Shown here: positions 34,396 to 43,401 of the stretch, piece after piece | Position numbering within the stretch: the first letter of the stretch is position 1 | How the letters are laid out: every line of letters begins with the position of its first letter | Assembly (NCBI GenBank): GCA_963773155.1 | Contig: CAVZAB010000010.1 | Coordinates: 124,001 to 188,000 of the forward strand | DNA length: 64,000 nt | Reading direction: 5' to 3' | Origin: CAVZAB01 sp963773155 | Lineage (GTDB): Bacteria; Pseudomonadota; Alphaproteobacteria; Rhizobiales; Beijerinckiaceae | The notes under the pieces: model-generated | Database searches by the model: none | What the model was told of the DNA's origin: nothing | What the model saw: the letters and a program-made list of their open reading frames with translations, nothing else | Program-made: the position numbers and the translations under genes

Positions 34396-35223
34396 ATGAA
34401 CAGGCGCAATTTTTATGTCGTGGCGCTTGCCGCGGGCTTTTGCCTCGGGCTTGCTGCCAATGCTTCGGCCGATGATGTCCTGGCGCAAGTCAAGAAGAGC
34501 GGTGAACTCAAGGTTGGTACGGAAACGGCATTTGCCCCGTTCGATTTCGTCGACGGGGCCGATCACAAGGGTCTCAATGTCGATCTTTTCGCCGAAATCG
34601 CCAAGGAACTCGGTGTCAAGGTGACTTGGGTTGCGCTGCCCTGGGAAAGCGTGCTTCCCGGGCTTGAGGCCGGCAAGTTCGATATGGTCGCAGGTCCCGC
34701 CACCATCACCAAGGCCAGGATGGAGCGCTACCGCTTCTCGCCGCCGATCGCGGAGGCGACGGTGGCTCTCTTGAAGCGGGCCGGCGACAAATCGGTCAAT
34801 AAGCCCGAGGACATTGCCGGCAAGCCGACTGGCGGCGGCAAGGCATCGGCCCAACTCGACCAGCTCAAGGCCTTTGTTGCCACGCTGCCGACCAAGGGCG
34901 AGGTCCGCGAATATGTCAGCAACAACGAAGCCTATGCCGACCTAGCCGCCGGGCGGATTGTCGCAGTCGGCAATTCGCTGCCAAACATCGCCTTTGTTGC
35001 CAGCCAGCGACCAGACACGTTCGAAGTCGTGCAGCCGCCCTTCGGCACCAAATCCTATTTTGGCTATATCGGCCGTAAGGATCCGGACCATGCGGCGCTG
35101 ATGGATGCGATCGACGCCGCGATGGCCAAAATCAAAGCCGACGGCCGGCTGGCCGCGATCCAGAAGAAATGGTTCGGACTATCGTTCGATACGCCGGAAA
35201 AGATCGTCGACCCCAAGGTCTGA
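34396..35223 (+). CDS. amino-acid-type ABC transporter substrate-binding protein
   Basis: This is a 275-residue SBP_bac_3 protein. The signal peptide NFYVVALAAGFCLGLAANAS ends near residue 25. The binding fold starts VKKSGELKVGTETAFAPFDF and holds the family signature GLNVDLFAEIAKELG, then MVAGPATITKARMERYRFSP and the C-terminal AIQKKWFG. It captures a small polar amino-acid-like ligand in the periplasm for the two permeases and ATPase that follow. ATG 34396 has GGAGGA five bases before. The ligand could be an amino acid derivative used by the Rieske and dehydrogenase genes downstream. Confidence 0.9.
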   Translation: MNRRNFYVVALAAGFCLGLAANASADDVLAQVKKSGELKVGTETAFAPFDFVDGADHKGLNVDLFAEIAKELGVKVTWVALPWESVLPGLEAGKFDMVAGPATITKARMERYRFSPPIAEATVALLKRAGDKSVNKPEDIAGKPTGGGKASAQLDQLKAFVATLPTKGEVREYVSNNEAYADLAAGRIVAVGNSLPNIAFVASQRPDTFEVVQPPFGTKSYFGYIGRKDPDHAALMDAIDAAMAKIKADGRLAAIQKKWFGLSFDTPEKIVDPKV

Positions 35224-35286
35224 CCTTGGCCCGGCAGGGGCGGCCGCGCGCGGCCGCCCGAGGATCGCTGGAGAATTGCCGCCCGC

Positions 35287-35928
35287 ATGTCTTGGAAGCT
35301 GTTTGGTGTCCTCGCCGAGGCAGCCGGCCGAACGGCCGAAATCAGCAGCATAGCGATCGCGCTGGGCCTGCTGCTCGGCATCGCCATTTGCGCGGCCATG
35401 CGAAGCCACAAACCGGGGCTCGTCAGGGCCGGCCGGCTTTATGTCAGCTTCTTCCGCGGCGCCCCGCTGCTTGTCCAGCTTCTCCTCTTCTATAATCTCT
35501 TGCCGGTCGTCGGCATCAACCTGCCGAGCGCTGTTACTGCCATTATTGGCCTGTCCTTGTGCACGGCCGCCTATCAGGCCGAAAACCTGCGCGGCGGCTT
35601 TGCCAATATCCATCCGGGCCTGATCGAGGCGGCCGATGTCGCCGGGTTTTCGCCTTGGCAGACCCTGGTGCGGATCCGGGTACCGATAGCGATCAGTCTG
35701 ACGTTGCCAGCGATCGTCAACGAGGCGACGATGATTCTCAAGGCTTCCTCGCTCGCCTCTGTCGTCGGCGTGGTCGAACTGACCGAAACCGCCAAGAACC
35801 TGTCGGCCAGTACTTTCAAGCCGCTTGAAATGTATGCCGGCGCCGGCCTTCTCTATCTGTTGCTCAACTGGCTCCTCGGGGGCACTGGGCGTCTCGCCGA
35901 ACGGGCGATGAAATGGGGTCGCACGTGA
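35287..35928 (+). CDS. amino-acid-type ABC transporter permease 1
   Basis: This is a 213-residue HisM/GlnP-type membrane subunit: SSIAIALGLLLGIAICA, FFRGAPLLVQLLLFYNLLP, then the EAA coupling loop EAADVAGFSPWQTLVRIRVP and membrane helices to the end. It forms a heterodimer with the next gene product, whose start it overlaps by 16 bases. The spacing of 63 bases after the binding-protein gene indicates a single operon. Confidence 0.9.
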   Translation: MSWKLFGVLAEAAGRTAEISSIAIALGLLLGIAICAAMRSHKPGLVRAGRLYVSFFRGAPLLVQLLLFYNLLPVVGINLPSAVTAIIGLSLCTAAYQAENLRGGFANIHPGLIEAADVAGFSPWQTLVRIRVPIAISLTLPAIVNEATMILKASSLASVVGVVELTETAKNLSASTFKPLEMYAGAGLLYLLLNWLLGGTGRLAERAMKWGRT

Positions 35929-36596
35929 CCTTCGACTTGGCGCTGATCGGACAATACATTCCCGAGCTCCTCTTTGGTGCAGCCGTCACCTTTGGTCTCT
36001 GGCTCGCCGGCTCGGCGCTGGCCTTGGTTCTCGGCTTTGCGATTGCGGTCGTCTCGCGCATTGCGCCCCGGGTGATCGGGCTGCTGCTCCAGGCCTATGT
36101 TGAAATCGTCCGCGGCACCCCGTTTCTGGTCCAGCTCTTTCTTCTTTATTTCGGTGGCCCTTTCATCAATCTTGCGCTGGAACCGATCGCCGCCGGGCTA
36201 CTCGGTCTCACGATCTATGGATCGGCCTATTTTGCGGAGATCTTCCGGGGCGGATTTTCGGCTGTGCCAAGTGGCCATGTCGAGGCGGCCCAATGCGTCG
36301 GACTCTCTTCGGGTCAGATCGTTCGCCGGATCATCCTGCCAGAAATGACCATGCTCGTTCTGCCAGCCTGCGTGAACATGATGATTGTCCTGGTCAAGGA
36401 AACTGCGATTCTGTCGATTATCACGGTGCCGGAACTTACGCTCGTCATCACCGGTATCGGCTCGAAATATTACGCCTTTGTCGAAGCCCTGTTCCTGCTC
36501 GCTCTGTTCTACTGGGGCTTGGTCGAGGCGGTCAGCCGACTCGGTCGGCTGGCCGAGACGAGGCTATCGAAATTCAGCTTTACCGGGGCGACATGA
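35913..36596 (+). CDS. amino-acid-type ABC transporter permease 2
   Basis: This is a 227-residue HisQ/GlnP-type permease. YVEIVRGTPFLVQLFLLYFG is the conserved first part of the domain, and the EAA loop is EAAQCVGLSSGQIVRRIILP. It has five or so hydrophobic helices. It pairs with permease 1 and couples to the ATPase whose ATG overlaps its stop (ATGA, 36593-36596). Confidence 0.9.
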   Translation: MGSHVTFDLALIGQYIPELLFGAAVTFGLWLAGSALALVLGFAIAVVSRIAPRVIGLLLQAYVEIVRGTPFLVQLFLLYFGGPFINLALEPIAAGLLGLTIYGSAYFAEIFRGGFSAVPSGHVEAAQCVGLSSGQIVRRIILPEMTMLVLPACVNMMIVLVKETAILSIITVPELTLVITGIGSKYYAFVEALFLLALFYWGLVEAVSRLGRLAETRLSKFSFTGAT

Positions 36597-37387
36597 AGGC
36601 ACAGCCCGCCATTGCCGTCGTCGATCTATCCAAGACTTTCGGGAAAACGCAGGTCTTGCAGGCCATCAATCTGGAGATCGCCGCCGGTGAGGTGACTTGC
36701 CTGATCGGTCCGTCCGGCTCCGGCAAGAGCACCCTTCTGCGCTGCATGGCCTTTCTCGAGGAACCGAGCGAGGGCTATATTTTCGTCGATGGCGAACCGC
36801 TAGGCTCGATGGCCTCGCCGACCGGCAGAATCCGGCTGCCGGCCGCCAAGATCGCCGAGGTCCGTAGCCATATCGGCATGGTCTTCCAGCAGTTCAACTT
36901 GTGGCCGCACATGACCGCGCTCGGCAATGTCAGCGAGGCGTTGCGAACAGTGCGCCGATTGCCGCGCCGGGAGGCGGAAAGCCTGGCAATGCGGCAATTG
37001 CAGAAGGTCGGCCTGGAAAGTCGCGCCAATCATTATCCCGCTCAATTGTCGGGCGGCCAGCAGCAGCGCGTCGCCATAGCCCGAGCACTTGCGCTCGAAC
37101 CGCGGATCATGCTGTTTGACGAACCGACTTCGTCGCTCGATCCGGAACTGACCGGCGAGGTCCTGAGCGTCATGCGCAATCTCGCCGGCGACGGCATGAC
37201 CATGATTGTCGTCTCCCACGAAATCGGCTTTGCCGCGACTGTCGGCAGCCGTATTCTGTTTCTCGATCACGGCCGGATCATTTTGAGCGGTCCGCCGAGC
37301 GAAATATTCAAGGCGCCGCGCCATCCGCGGCTGGAGCAATTTCTCGATACCTATATTGACCGCGGCGCCTCGATGATGCTGTCGTGA
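36593..37387 (+). CDS. amino-acid-type ABC transporter ATP-binding protein
   Basis: This is a 264-residue ATPase of the GlnQ/HisP family. Walker A is GPSGSGKST (39-47), Q-loop FQQFNLWPH, signature LSGGQQQR, Walker B IMLFDEPTSSLDP and switch His VVSHEIG. It powers import through the two preceding permeases. ATG 36593 is set by the ATGA overlap and by the usual start about 35 residues before Walker A. It is followed after 40 bases by the Rieske oxygenase gene, which suggests one transcript for uptake and breakdown. Confidence 0.95.
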   Translation: MKAQPAIAVVDLSKTFGKTQVLQAINLEIAAGEVTCLIGPSGSGKSTLLRCMAFLEEPSEGYIFVDGEPLGSMASPTGRIRLPAAKIAEVRSHIGMVFQQFNLWPHMTALGNVSEALRTVRRLPRREAESLAMRQLQKVGLESRANHYPAQLSGGQQQRVAIARALALEPRIMLFDEPTSSLDPELTGEVLSVMRNLAGDGMTMIVVSHEIGFAATVGSRILFLDHGRIILSGPPSEIFKAPRHPRLEQFLDTYIDRGASMMLS

Positions 37388-37427
37388 CGCGATTGGCGCC
37401 GAAGGCCGCGAAAGGCGGGAGGGTCTA

Positions 37428-38465
37428 ATGTTCCTGAGGAATGCCTGGTACATTGCGGCGCTCGATCACGAGGTGACGCGCCTTCTCCACCCGGTCCGCA
37501 TTCTCGGCGAGCCGGTCGTCCTCTATCGGCGTCTCGACGGATCCGTGGTCGGCCTGGAAGACGCCTGCCCGCACCGCAAGCTGCCGCTGTCGATGGGCCG
37601 TCTGATCGGCGACCGGGTCGAGTGCGGCTATCATGGCCTGACTTTCGATGGAACTGGCACCTGCACGCGGGTCCCCGGCGTCGAGAAGATTCCTCATGTC
37701 GCGCGGGTGCGCAGCTACCCCGTCGTCGAGCGCTACGGTTTCGTGTGGATCTGGACCGGCGCACCCGCGCTGGCCGATGCGAGCCAAATCTTCACCATCG
37801 AGCATTGGGACGACGCGCAATGGGGCAAGACCATACCCGATGCAATGACGCTCGACTGCAATTACCTCTATGTCACCGACAATCTGCTTGATCCCTCGCA
37901 TGTCGCGTGGGTCCACAAGACCTCGTTTGGCAACAGTGCCTGCGAGGAAGTGCCGGTCGAAACGAAAATGACCGAAACCGGGGTTATTGTGTCGCGCTGG
38001 ATGTGCGATGTCGAGGTTGCCCCCTTCTACCGGCCTTTCACGCGTTTCACCGGCAATGCCGACCGTCAGCAGCATTACGAGGTCCGCTATCCCTGCCACG
38101 CGATCATCCGGGCGGTCTTCGTGCCGACCGGCACCGGCGGGCCGCAGGGCCATTTGCACGACGACATCTTTCTGATGGACAGCTATAATTTCATGACGCC
38201 GATGGACGAGCGCCATACCCGCTATTTTTGGCTACAAATGCGCAATTTTGCCGCACGCGACATGAGCGTGACGCGCAGTTTCGGTGTTTCGGTGAAAAGC
38301 GCCTTCGAAGAAGATCTGGTCGTGCTCAATGCCGTCCAGAAGGGCATGGACAATAAGACGACGCCGAACCTCGACTTAAAAATCGACGAGGGACCGCTGC
38401 GCTTCCGCAAGCGTCTCGCCCAAATGATCGCCCAGGAGCAAAAATCCCTGGCCGCGGCAGAATAG
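37428..38465 (+). CDS. Rieske non-heme iron oxygenase (VanA-like oxygenase subunit)
   Basis: The protein has 345 residues. The Rieske [2Fe-2S] motif is C47-P-H49 and C66-G-Y-H69 (DACPHRK, VECGYHGLTFD). The mononuclear iron site is in DNLLDPSHVAWVHK (D and two His). This is the form of vanillate O-demethylase oxygenase and related O-, N- or S-demethylases and ring hydroxylases. A reductase partner (VanB-type) is needed but none lies in this window. GGAGGG lies shortly upstream. The transporter upstream and the FAD-linked dehydrogenase downstream point to the catabolism of an imported small molecule, whose identity is open. Confidence 0.9.
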   Translation: MFLRNAWYIAALDHEVTRLLHPVRILGEPVVLYRRLDGSVVGLEDACPHRKLPLSMGRLIGDRVECGYHGLTFDGTGTCTRVPGVEKIPHVARVRSYPVVERYGFVWIWTGAPALADASQIFTIEHWDDAQWGKTIPDAMTLDCNYLYVTDNLLDPSHVAWVHKTSFGNSACEEVPVETKMTETGVIVSRWMCDVEVAPFYRPFTRFTGNADRQQHYEVRYPCHAIIRAVFVPTGTGGPQGHLHDDIFLMDSYNFMTPMDERHTRYFWLQMRNFAARDMSVTRSFGVSVKSAFEEDLVVLNAVQKGMDNKTTPNLDLKIDEGPLRFRKRLAQMIAQEQKSLAAAE

Positions 38466-38543
38466 CCATTCCGGAGGCATGACATCGACCGTCGCACGGC
38501 AATTGACCCGGAGCTTGCCGATCGCCTGGGCGCCATAGTCGGG

Positions 38544-39899
38544 GTGCGAGGCGCAAGGTTCGGCCCGCAAATCGATGCGCTCGACCCCGGCTGGCATGCG
38601 GACAACCTCGGTGCCCGCCTCTATCTGGCGCCTTCGAGCGTTGCGGAGGCCGCTGCGATCATGCGCCTGTGCCACGACGAAGGTGTCGCCGTGATCCCGC
38701 AAGGCGGCCGCACCGGACTCGTCGGCGGCGCCGTTTCCGTCGCAGGCCAAGTCGTCCTGTCGACCCAACGCCTTGACCGCTGCCTCGATGTCAATCCGAT
38801 CGAACGGGTCGCCGTGGTCGACGCCGGCGTGAGCCTGCAGCGGTTGCAGGAAGCTGCCGCAGTGCACGGCCTCGAGCCTGGCATCGATTTGGCGGCACGC
38901 GGTTCGGCCAGCGTCGGCGGCATGGTCGCGACCAATGCCGGTGGGGTGATGGCGTTTCGCTACGGCGTCATGCGGCATCGGGTTTTGGGACTCCAAGCGG
39001 TTCTTGCTGATGGCCGGATATTCGAGGATATGACCAGAATCGTGAAGGCGACGACCGGGTTTGACGCCAAGCAGATCTTCATAGGCAGCGAGGGCACGCT
39101 TGGTCTTATAACGCGCGTCACGCTGAAACTCGAACCGCGGCCGCGGGCCACGAGTTTGGCACTGATCGGCCTGCCCGGAATCGAGGCGGCGCTTTTGATC
39201 GTCCAGGACATTGGTAGGAGTGGCTTGCAGCTGCGGGCGGCCGAAGTCATGTGGCATGAATTCGTCGCGGTAACTGCGGCGGCAAATGCCATCGATGACC
39301 CTGCGCTCGGACTCGATGCAACCGTGCATCTCATCCTCGAGGTCGAAGGCGCCGATGCGCCGCAGCTAACCGAGGATTTCGAGGAACAGCTTACCCGCAT
39401 CCTCCCGCGGGTCGACGCGAGCCATGCGGTGATCGCACAATCGGCACGCCAACGCGACGACATTTGGAAGTTGCGCGAGGATACGGCTGCGATCTACAGA
39501 CGCCATCCCTCTGCACCTTCCTATGATGTTTCCGTGCCGCCCAGCGCTATTGCCTCCTATGTGGAACGGATCAATGCCGCCTTGCGCGCCCTCGACGCCA
39601 GTCTTACACCGCTTGTGTTCGGGCATATCGCCGATGGCAATCTGCATGTGATCCTCAATTGCGGCGTGTTGTCGCCTGAGCGCGAAAGCGCCGTCGAGAC
39701 CATCCTCTATTCGGGCTTGCGGGAGATTGGCGGCGCCTTCGCTGCAGAGCACGGCATTGGCCTCAAGCGCCGCGCCGCGCTACAGCGCTTTGGCCCGTCG
39801 ACGAAGGTGTCGCTGACGGGCCTATTGAAGGATATGCTCGATTCGAAGAATCTTCTCAATCCCGGCAAAATCATCGATCGCGATCCACCGAAAGGCTGA
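38544..39899 (+). CDS. FAD-linked 2-hydroxyacid dehydrogenase (GlcD/D2HGDH-like)
   Basis: The product has 451 residues from the first in-frame GTG. The PCMH-type FAD domain has PQGGRTGLVGGAVS, GIDLAARGSASVGGMVATNAG and FIGSEGTLGLITRVTLKLEP. The C-terminal FAD-oxidase domain has VFGHIADGNLHVI and AAEHGIGLKRRAALQRFG. Family members oxidise D-lactate, glycolate or D-2-hydroxyglutarate. The natural start appears damaged. GGAGG at 38473 stands before ATG 38479, but that ATG is out of frame. The in-frame sequence upstream of GTG (RRTAIDPELADRLGAIVG) is clearly coding. One missing base near 38483 would restore a protein of about 473 residues, starting at 38479. Confidence 0.85.
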   Translation: MRGARFGPQIDALDPGWHADNLGARLYLAPSSVAEAAAIMRLCHDEGVAVIPQGGRTGLVGGAVSVAGQVVLSTQRLDRCLDVNPIERVAVVDAGVSLQRLQEAAAVHGLEPGIDLAARGSASVGGMVATNAGGVMAFRYGVMRHRVLGLQAVLADGRIFEDMTRIVKATTGFDAKQIFIGSEGTLGLITRVTLKLEPRPRATSLALIGLPGIEAALLIVQDIGRSGLQLRAAEVMWHEFVAVTAAANAIDDPALGLDATVHLILEVEGADAPQLTEDFEEQLTRILPRVDASHAVIAQSARQRDDIWKLREDTAAIYRRHPSAPSYDVSVPPSAIASYVERINAALRALDASLTPLVFGHIADGNLHVILNCGVLSPERESAVETILYSGLREIGGAFAAEHGIGLKRRAALQRFGPSTKVSLTGLLKDMLDSKNLLNPGKIIDRDPPKG

Positions 39900-40095
39900 A
39901 ACGCTCCCGCCTATCCCGCCTATCCCGCCAAGCCGCTGCCGCGCGGGAGCGGGATAAGACGTGTCACTTTGGCTTCGGACCGGCCCCCTGCTCGCCGCAA
40001 TCCGGCAAGCCAAGGCGCCGAGCACCACATGACCCGCCAATTGCCGCCGACGTCGATTCGACTGGCCCAGCCGCGATCGGGGCTGGGCGAAGCTC

Positions 40096-40123
40096 TTGAC
40101 ACATACCAACTAGTCGGTAGAAT
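40096..40123 (+). promoter_or_regulatory. promoter with TetR-type operator
   Basis: TTGACA (40096-40101) and TAGAAT (40118-40123) are 16 bases apart. The spacer is filled by the near-perfect palindrome TACCAACTAGTCGGTA (40104-40119; one mismatched pair). ATG of the regulator starts seven bases after the -10 element, so the transcript is probably leaderless. The regulator would block its own polymerase site. Confidence 0.75.
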
Positions 40124-40130
40124 TGCATTT

Positions 40131-40796
40131 ATGTATCATGGATCGCGCAGCAAACCCGCCAATGCCCGTACGAAATTGTTGCAGGCGGCATTGGGGGTGA
40201 TCCGAGCCAAGGGCTATTGTGCGACGACGGTCGACGAGCTTTGCTTGACAGCCGGGGTAACCAAGGGCGCTTTTTTCCACCATTTCGAAAGCAAGGAAGC
40301 ATTGGCCTTGGCGGCGGCCGACCATTGGTCGGAGATGACGAGCGCGCTGTTTGCCGCAGCGCCTTATCACCGGCACGCGGACCCACTGGACCGCGTACTC
40401 GGCTATATCGACTTTCGTGCGAGTTTGCTGAGCGGCCCGGTTGAGGCGTTCACCTGCCTCGTCGGCACCATGGTGCAAGAGGCGTTCGTAACAAGTCCGC
40501 CGATCCGTGAGGCCTGCAATTCCAGCATTTCCGCCCATGCCCGCAAGCTCGAAGGCGACATTGCAGCGGCGATTGAGCTCTACGGCGTCAAAGGTGTCTC
40601 CGCACCGTCGCTCGCGCTTCACACGCAGGCGGTGCTGCAGGGCGCGTTTATCTTAGCGAAAGCGCAGGCCGGGCCGGAGGTAGCGGTTGAAAGTGTGGGT
40701 CACCTGAAGCGGTATTTCACGCTGTTGTTTCATTCATCGACAACCGGAAAGGAACTGAGCGATGGCAAAGGAACCAAGCAACTTCATTTGGTATGA
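40131..40796 (+). CDS. TetR-family repressor
   Basis: This is a 221-residue protein with the N-terminal DNA-binding domain ANARTKLLQAALGVIRAKGY and ELCLTAGVTKGAFFHHFESK (residues 9-60) and an all-helical ligand domain. ATG 40131 is chosen because it follows the promoter/operator at 40096-40123. Longer in-frame starts would include that site. It overlaps the first VOC gene by 35 bases, so it leads an operon of VOC, VOC and SRPBCC genes. It is likely to respond to the small molecule handled by them, for example an electrophile. The ligand is not known. Confidence 0.9.
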   Translation: MYHGSRSKPANARTKLLQAALGVIRAKGYCATTVDELCLTAGVTKGAFFHHFESKEALALAAADHWSEMTSALFAAAPYHRHADPLDRVLGYIDFRASLLSGPVEAFTCLVGTMVQEAFVTSPPIREACNSSISAHARKLEGDIAAAIELYGVKGVSAPSLALHTQAVLQGAFILAKAQAGPEVAVESVGHLKRYFTLLFHSSTTGKELSDGKGTKQLHLV

Positions 40797-41535
40797 ACTG
40801 ATGACCACCGATCTCGACGCTGCGGCCAAATTCTATGGCGCGGTCGTCGGCTGGTCGGTTCAGGCAAGCGGCCAGCCCGGCATGGACTACCGGCAATGGT
40901 CGATCGGTGGTGCGGCCATCGGCGGGCTGATGGCAATTTCGGCCAAAGCTGCCGCAAACGGCATGCGCCCGGTTTGGCTCGGCTACGTCAATGTTGCCGA
41001 TATTGATACCAGCATAGACAAAATCAAACAGGCCGGTGGCGCCGTGCTGATGCCGACGACCGAAATTGCAGGCGTGGGACGGATCGCAATGGTTACAGAT
41101 CCGCAAGGCGCGGCCATCTATGTAATGACGCCAACCGGTGTGGGGCCCAGTCATTCCTTTGCGCCTGGCCGGCCGGGGCACGGCGGTTGGCATGAACTGC
41201 ATACGAGCGATTGGCGTGCCGCCTTGAGTTTTTACAGCGCCCATCTGGGCTGGGGACAATCGGAAGCGATGGATATGGGACCGATGGGAACCTATCTTTT
41301 GTTTAATGCCGGTGACGAAGCAATCGGCGGCATGATGAACAGTCCGGACTTTCCACGGCCGATGTGGCTTTACTACTTCTGCGTTGACGAAATCAGTGCT
41401 GCCAAGACACGCTTGGAAAGTGCTGGCGGCACCGTCCTTACCGGACCGATGGAAGTGCCGGGCGGCAGCTGGATCATTCAGGCTAAGGATCCGCAAGGGG
41501 CGATGTTTGCGCTGGTTGGTCCGAACAAGACATGA
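40762..41535 (+). CDS. two-domain VOC (glyoxalase-like) protein
   Basis: The product has 257 residues in two VOC modules. Domain 1 has FIWYELMTTDLDAAAKFYG and VTDPQGAAIYVM. Domain 2 has GWHELHTSDWRAALSFYSAH and QAKDPQGAMFALVGP. Proteins of this shape bind metal and act on lactone, epoxide, dioxygenase or glyoxalase substrates. The usual Glu at the second metal position is replaced by Phe/Tyr in both modules (AIYVM, MFALV), so metal binding may be incomplete. ATG 40762 lies inside the end of tetR. Confidence 0.85.
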   Translation: MAKEPSNFIWYELMTTDLDAAAKFYGAVVGWSVQASGQPGMDYRQWSIGGAAIGGLMAISAKAAANGMRPVWLGYVNVADIDTSIDKIKQAGGAVLMPTTEIAGVGRIAMVTDPQGAAIYVMTPTGVGPSHSFAPGRPGHGGWHELHTSDWRAALSFYSAHLGWGQSEAMDMGPMGTYLLFNAGDEAIGGMMNSPDFPRPMWLYYFCVDEISAAKTRLESAGGTVLTGPMEVPGGSWIIQAKDPQGAMFALVGPNKT

Positions 41536-41547
41536 GCGGTGTTAGAA

Positions 41548-42030
41548 ATGTCCAAGATCGCACCATGTCTTTGGTTCAATGGCGCGGCGGAACAGGCAGC
41601 GACCTTTTATGTCTCGCTGTTTCCGGATTCGGCAATTGGCGCCGTCTCGCGCTATGGCGAAGGCGCATCGTTCCCGGCGGGTACCGCGCTGATGGTGGAA
41701 TTCAACCTTTTTGGGCGGCGCTTCCAGGCGCTCAATGGCGGCCCAAGGTTCACGTTGAACGAGGCGATGTCATTTTCGGTTTCGTGCAAGGACGCTAGTG
41801 AGGTCGACCGCTACTGGGCGGCCTTGACGACCGACGGCGGCCACGAAGGACGCTGCGGTTGGTTGAAAGACCGCTTCGGTGTGTCTTGGCAGATCGTGCC
41901 GGATGGATTGGGAGCTCTACTGTCGGATCCCGATCCAGTGCGAGCCCGGCGCGCGGCCCAGGCGATGATGAGCATGAAGAAACTCGACCTTGCCGCCATG
42001 CGCAAGGCCGCCGACGGAGATACAGAATGA
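41548..42030 (+). CDS. PhnB-like VOC protein
   Basis: This is a 160-residue single-domain VOC protein of the PhnB/3-demethylubiquinone-methyltransferase-like group: KIAPCLWFNGAAEQAATFYV, FNLFGRRFQALNGGPRFTLN, then DRYWAALTTDGGHEGRCGWL and KDRFGVSWQIVPD. The C-terminal part is helical. Despite the common name, no methyltransferase activity is implied. ATG 41548 starts the family alignment. Its stop overlaps the next ATG by four bases (ATGA). Confidence 0.85.
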   Translation: MSKIAPCLWFNGAAEQAATFYVSLFPDSAIGAVSRYGEGASFPAGTALMVEFNLFGRRFQALNGGPRFTLNEAMSFSVSCKDASEVDRYWAALTTDGGHEGRCGWLKDRFGVSWQIVPDGLGALLSDPDPVRARRAAQAMMSMKKLDLAAMRKAADGDTE

Positions 42031-42494
42031 CCCAGGCCCAGTTCGAGCTCGCCATCGAACGCTATATCGATGCACCGCCGGACATCGTTTTCAAGGTCTG
42101 GACCGAGCGGCTCGAGGAATGGTGGGCGCCAAAACCCTGGACCACCAGGATCATCGAGCAGGATCTGCGGCCCGGCGGACGCTCCGCGATGATTATGACA
42201 GGACCCGACGGCGCGACCTCGCCGATGGAGGGCGTAATCCTCGAAGTGGTACCGGACGAAAGGATCGTCTTGACCAACGCCTTTACCGTCGGTTGGATTC
42301 CGCAAGCGCCTTTCATGGTCGGCTTCTTCACCTTCAGCCCCGAGGGCAAGGGCACCCGCTATCGCGCCGGTTCACGGCATTGGGATGAAGCGACCCACAA
42401 ACAGCACGAAGCGATGGGTTTCACCGAGGGCTGGGGCACGGTCGCCCAACAATTGGCCGACCTCGCTGAAGCCGAGGCAAGCAAGCGGCGATGA
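42027..42494 (+). CDS. SRPBCC (AHSA1-like) family protein
   Basis: This is a 155-residue START/Bet v1-like fold with the AHSA1 pattern: AIERYIDAPPDIVFKVWTER, EWWAPKPWTTRIIEQDLRPG, then GVILEVVPDERIVLTNAF and HKQHEAMGFTEGWGTVAQQL. It binds small hydrophobic molecules. In many genomes it accompanies VOC and PhnB genes as here. It closes the TetR-led operon, coupled by ATGA to the VOC gene. Confidence 0.85.
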   Translation: MTQAQFELAIERYIDAPPDIVFKVWTERLEEWWAPKPWTTRIIEQDLRPGGRSAMIMTGPDGATSPMEGVILEVVPDERIVLTNAFTVGWIPQAPFMVGFFTFSPEGKGTRYRAGSRHWDEATHKQHEAMGFTEGWGTVAQQLADLAEAEASKRR

Positions 42495-43401
42495 AGATTG
42501 TATTGGTGCGCGGGTTAGGCCGAGAGATCGGGGTTAAGAAATGAGGGCTCTCAATGCCCCCAATTCAATGGTAGCGCGAGGTGATTGTTCTGGACTTAGT
42601 TTCGGTCGATCGGGCGTCGGCGCGATCTTATTGAGATTGCCTGTAGGCGAACGGGAGTTGATTGTCCAAATTGTCCACCGGAGAGCCCACGTCGGAACCG
42701 ATATCCAGGCTTTCATCCCATTGCGGAATAAATAATATTGTATGCGGCATCGTCTCGCTCGACGCCAACCCTCAGCACGCCCCTGACCGACGCCCGAGAA
42801 TATAAAGGCCATATCCGCCAATCCGGCCGCCTTGGATAATTGGTATTCCCCGGTCGCCGACAGCTCTGCCGAAGAACCAAAATCCGGTTTCTCCATCGTA
42901 GCGAGTTTTCGATAAATTTTTGACACGGGAGGGCTGTAAGCAGAACGTATCTCGTCGACCAAAACGAAAGTCCTCCGATCCAGAGGCTTACCGCAAGTCG
43001 CCGCTCCACCCATCTTTCGCTGTAATATCGCCCAATTGAAATGTGCGAATTGCCGACCAAGGCGCGGCCGGCCATGCACCGGCTGGGGCAAATAGTGACG
43101 GCACAGGTCAACTTCGCCACCAGGCCAATGCTCGTGTAGCCGGGCGCTGCTGCTGCGAAGCTTGTCGTTGGCGTTTATCAGAAGATTCGAGGCGATTTCT
43201 TGATCGATTTCTCACGATGCCGCGTAAACGATGAAGGTCAGGGCGCAATTTGCTGGACAGGGAATGCGCTCGTTCGCTCCTCTACAATCGACCTGGAAGC
43301 GGTATTTTTGGCTCAATTTTCCGTGAGTCAGTCTCGCCTTCGTAAAAGCGCCACTTGCAGAGCCTACGCAAAGGTTAAGAGCGATTTAGGAGTTGGGTAA
43401 C
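42495..43401. other. 900-base region without a convincing gene
   Basis: Long open frames exist on the minus strand (42534-43091 and 42713-43120), but they overlap each other, lack ribosome sites and family similarity, and have poor residue composition. The plus strand holds only short frames. The stretch may be a degraded gene. Nothing else is recognised. Confidence 0.4.

Noticed and set aside
42534..43120. Two overlapping minus-strand frames of 185 and 135 codons
   Set aside because: No family similarity, no ribosome site, mutual overlap in different frames and irregular composition.
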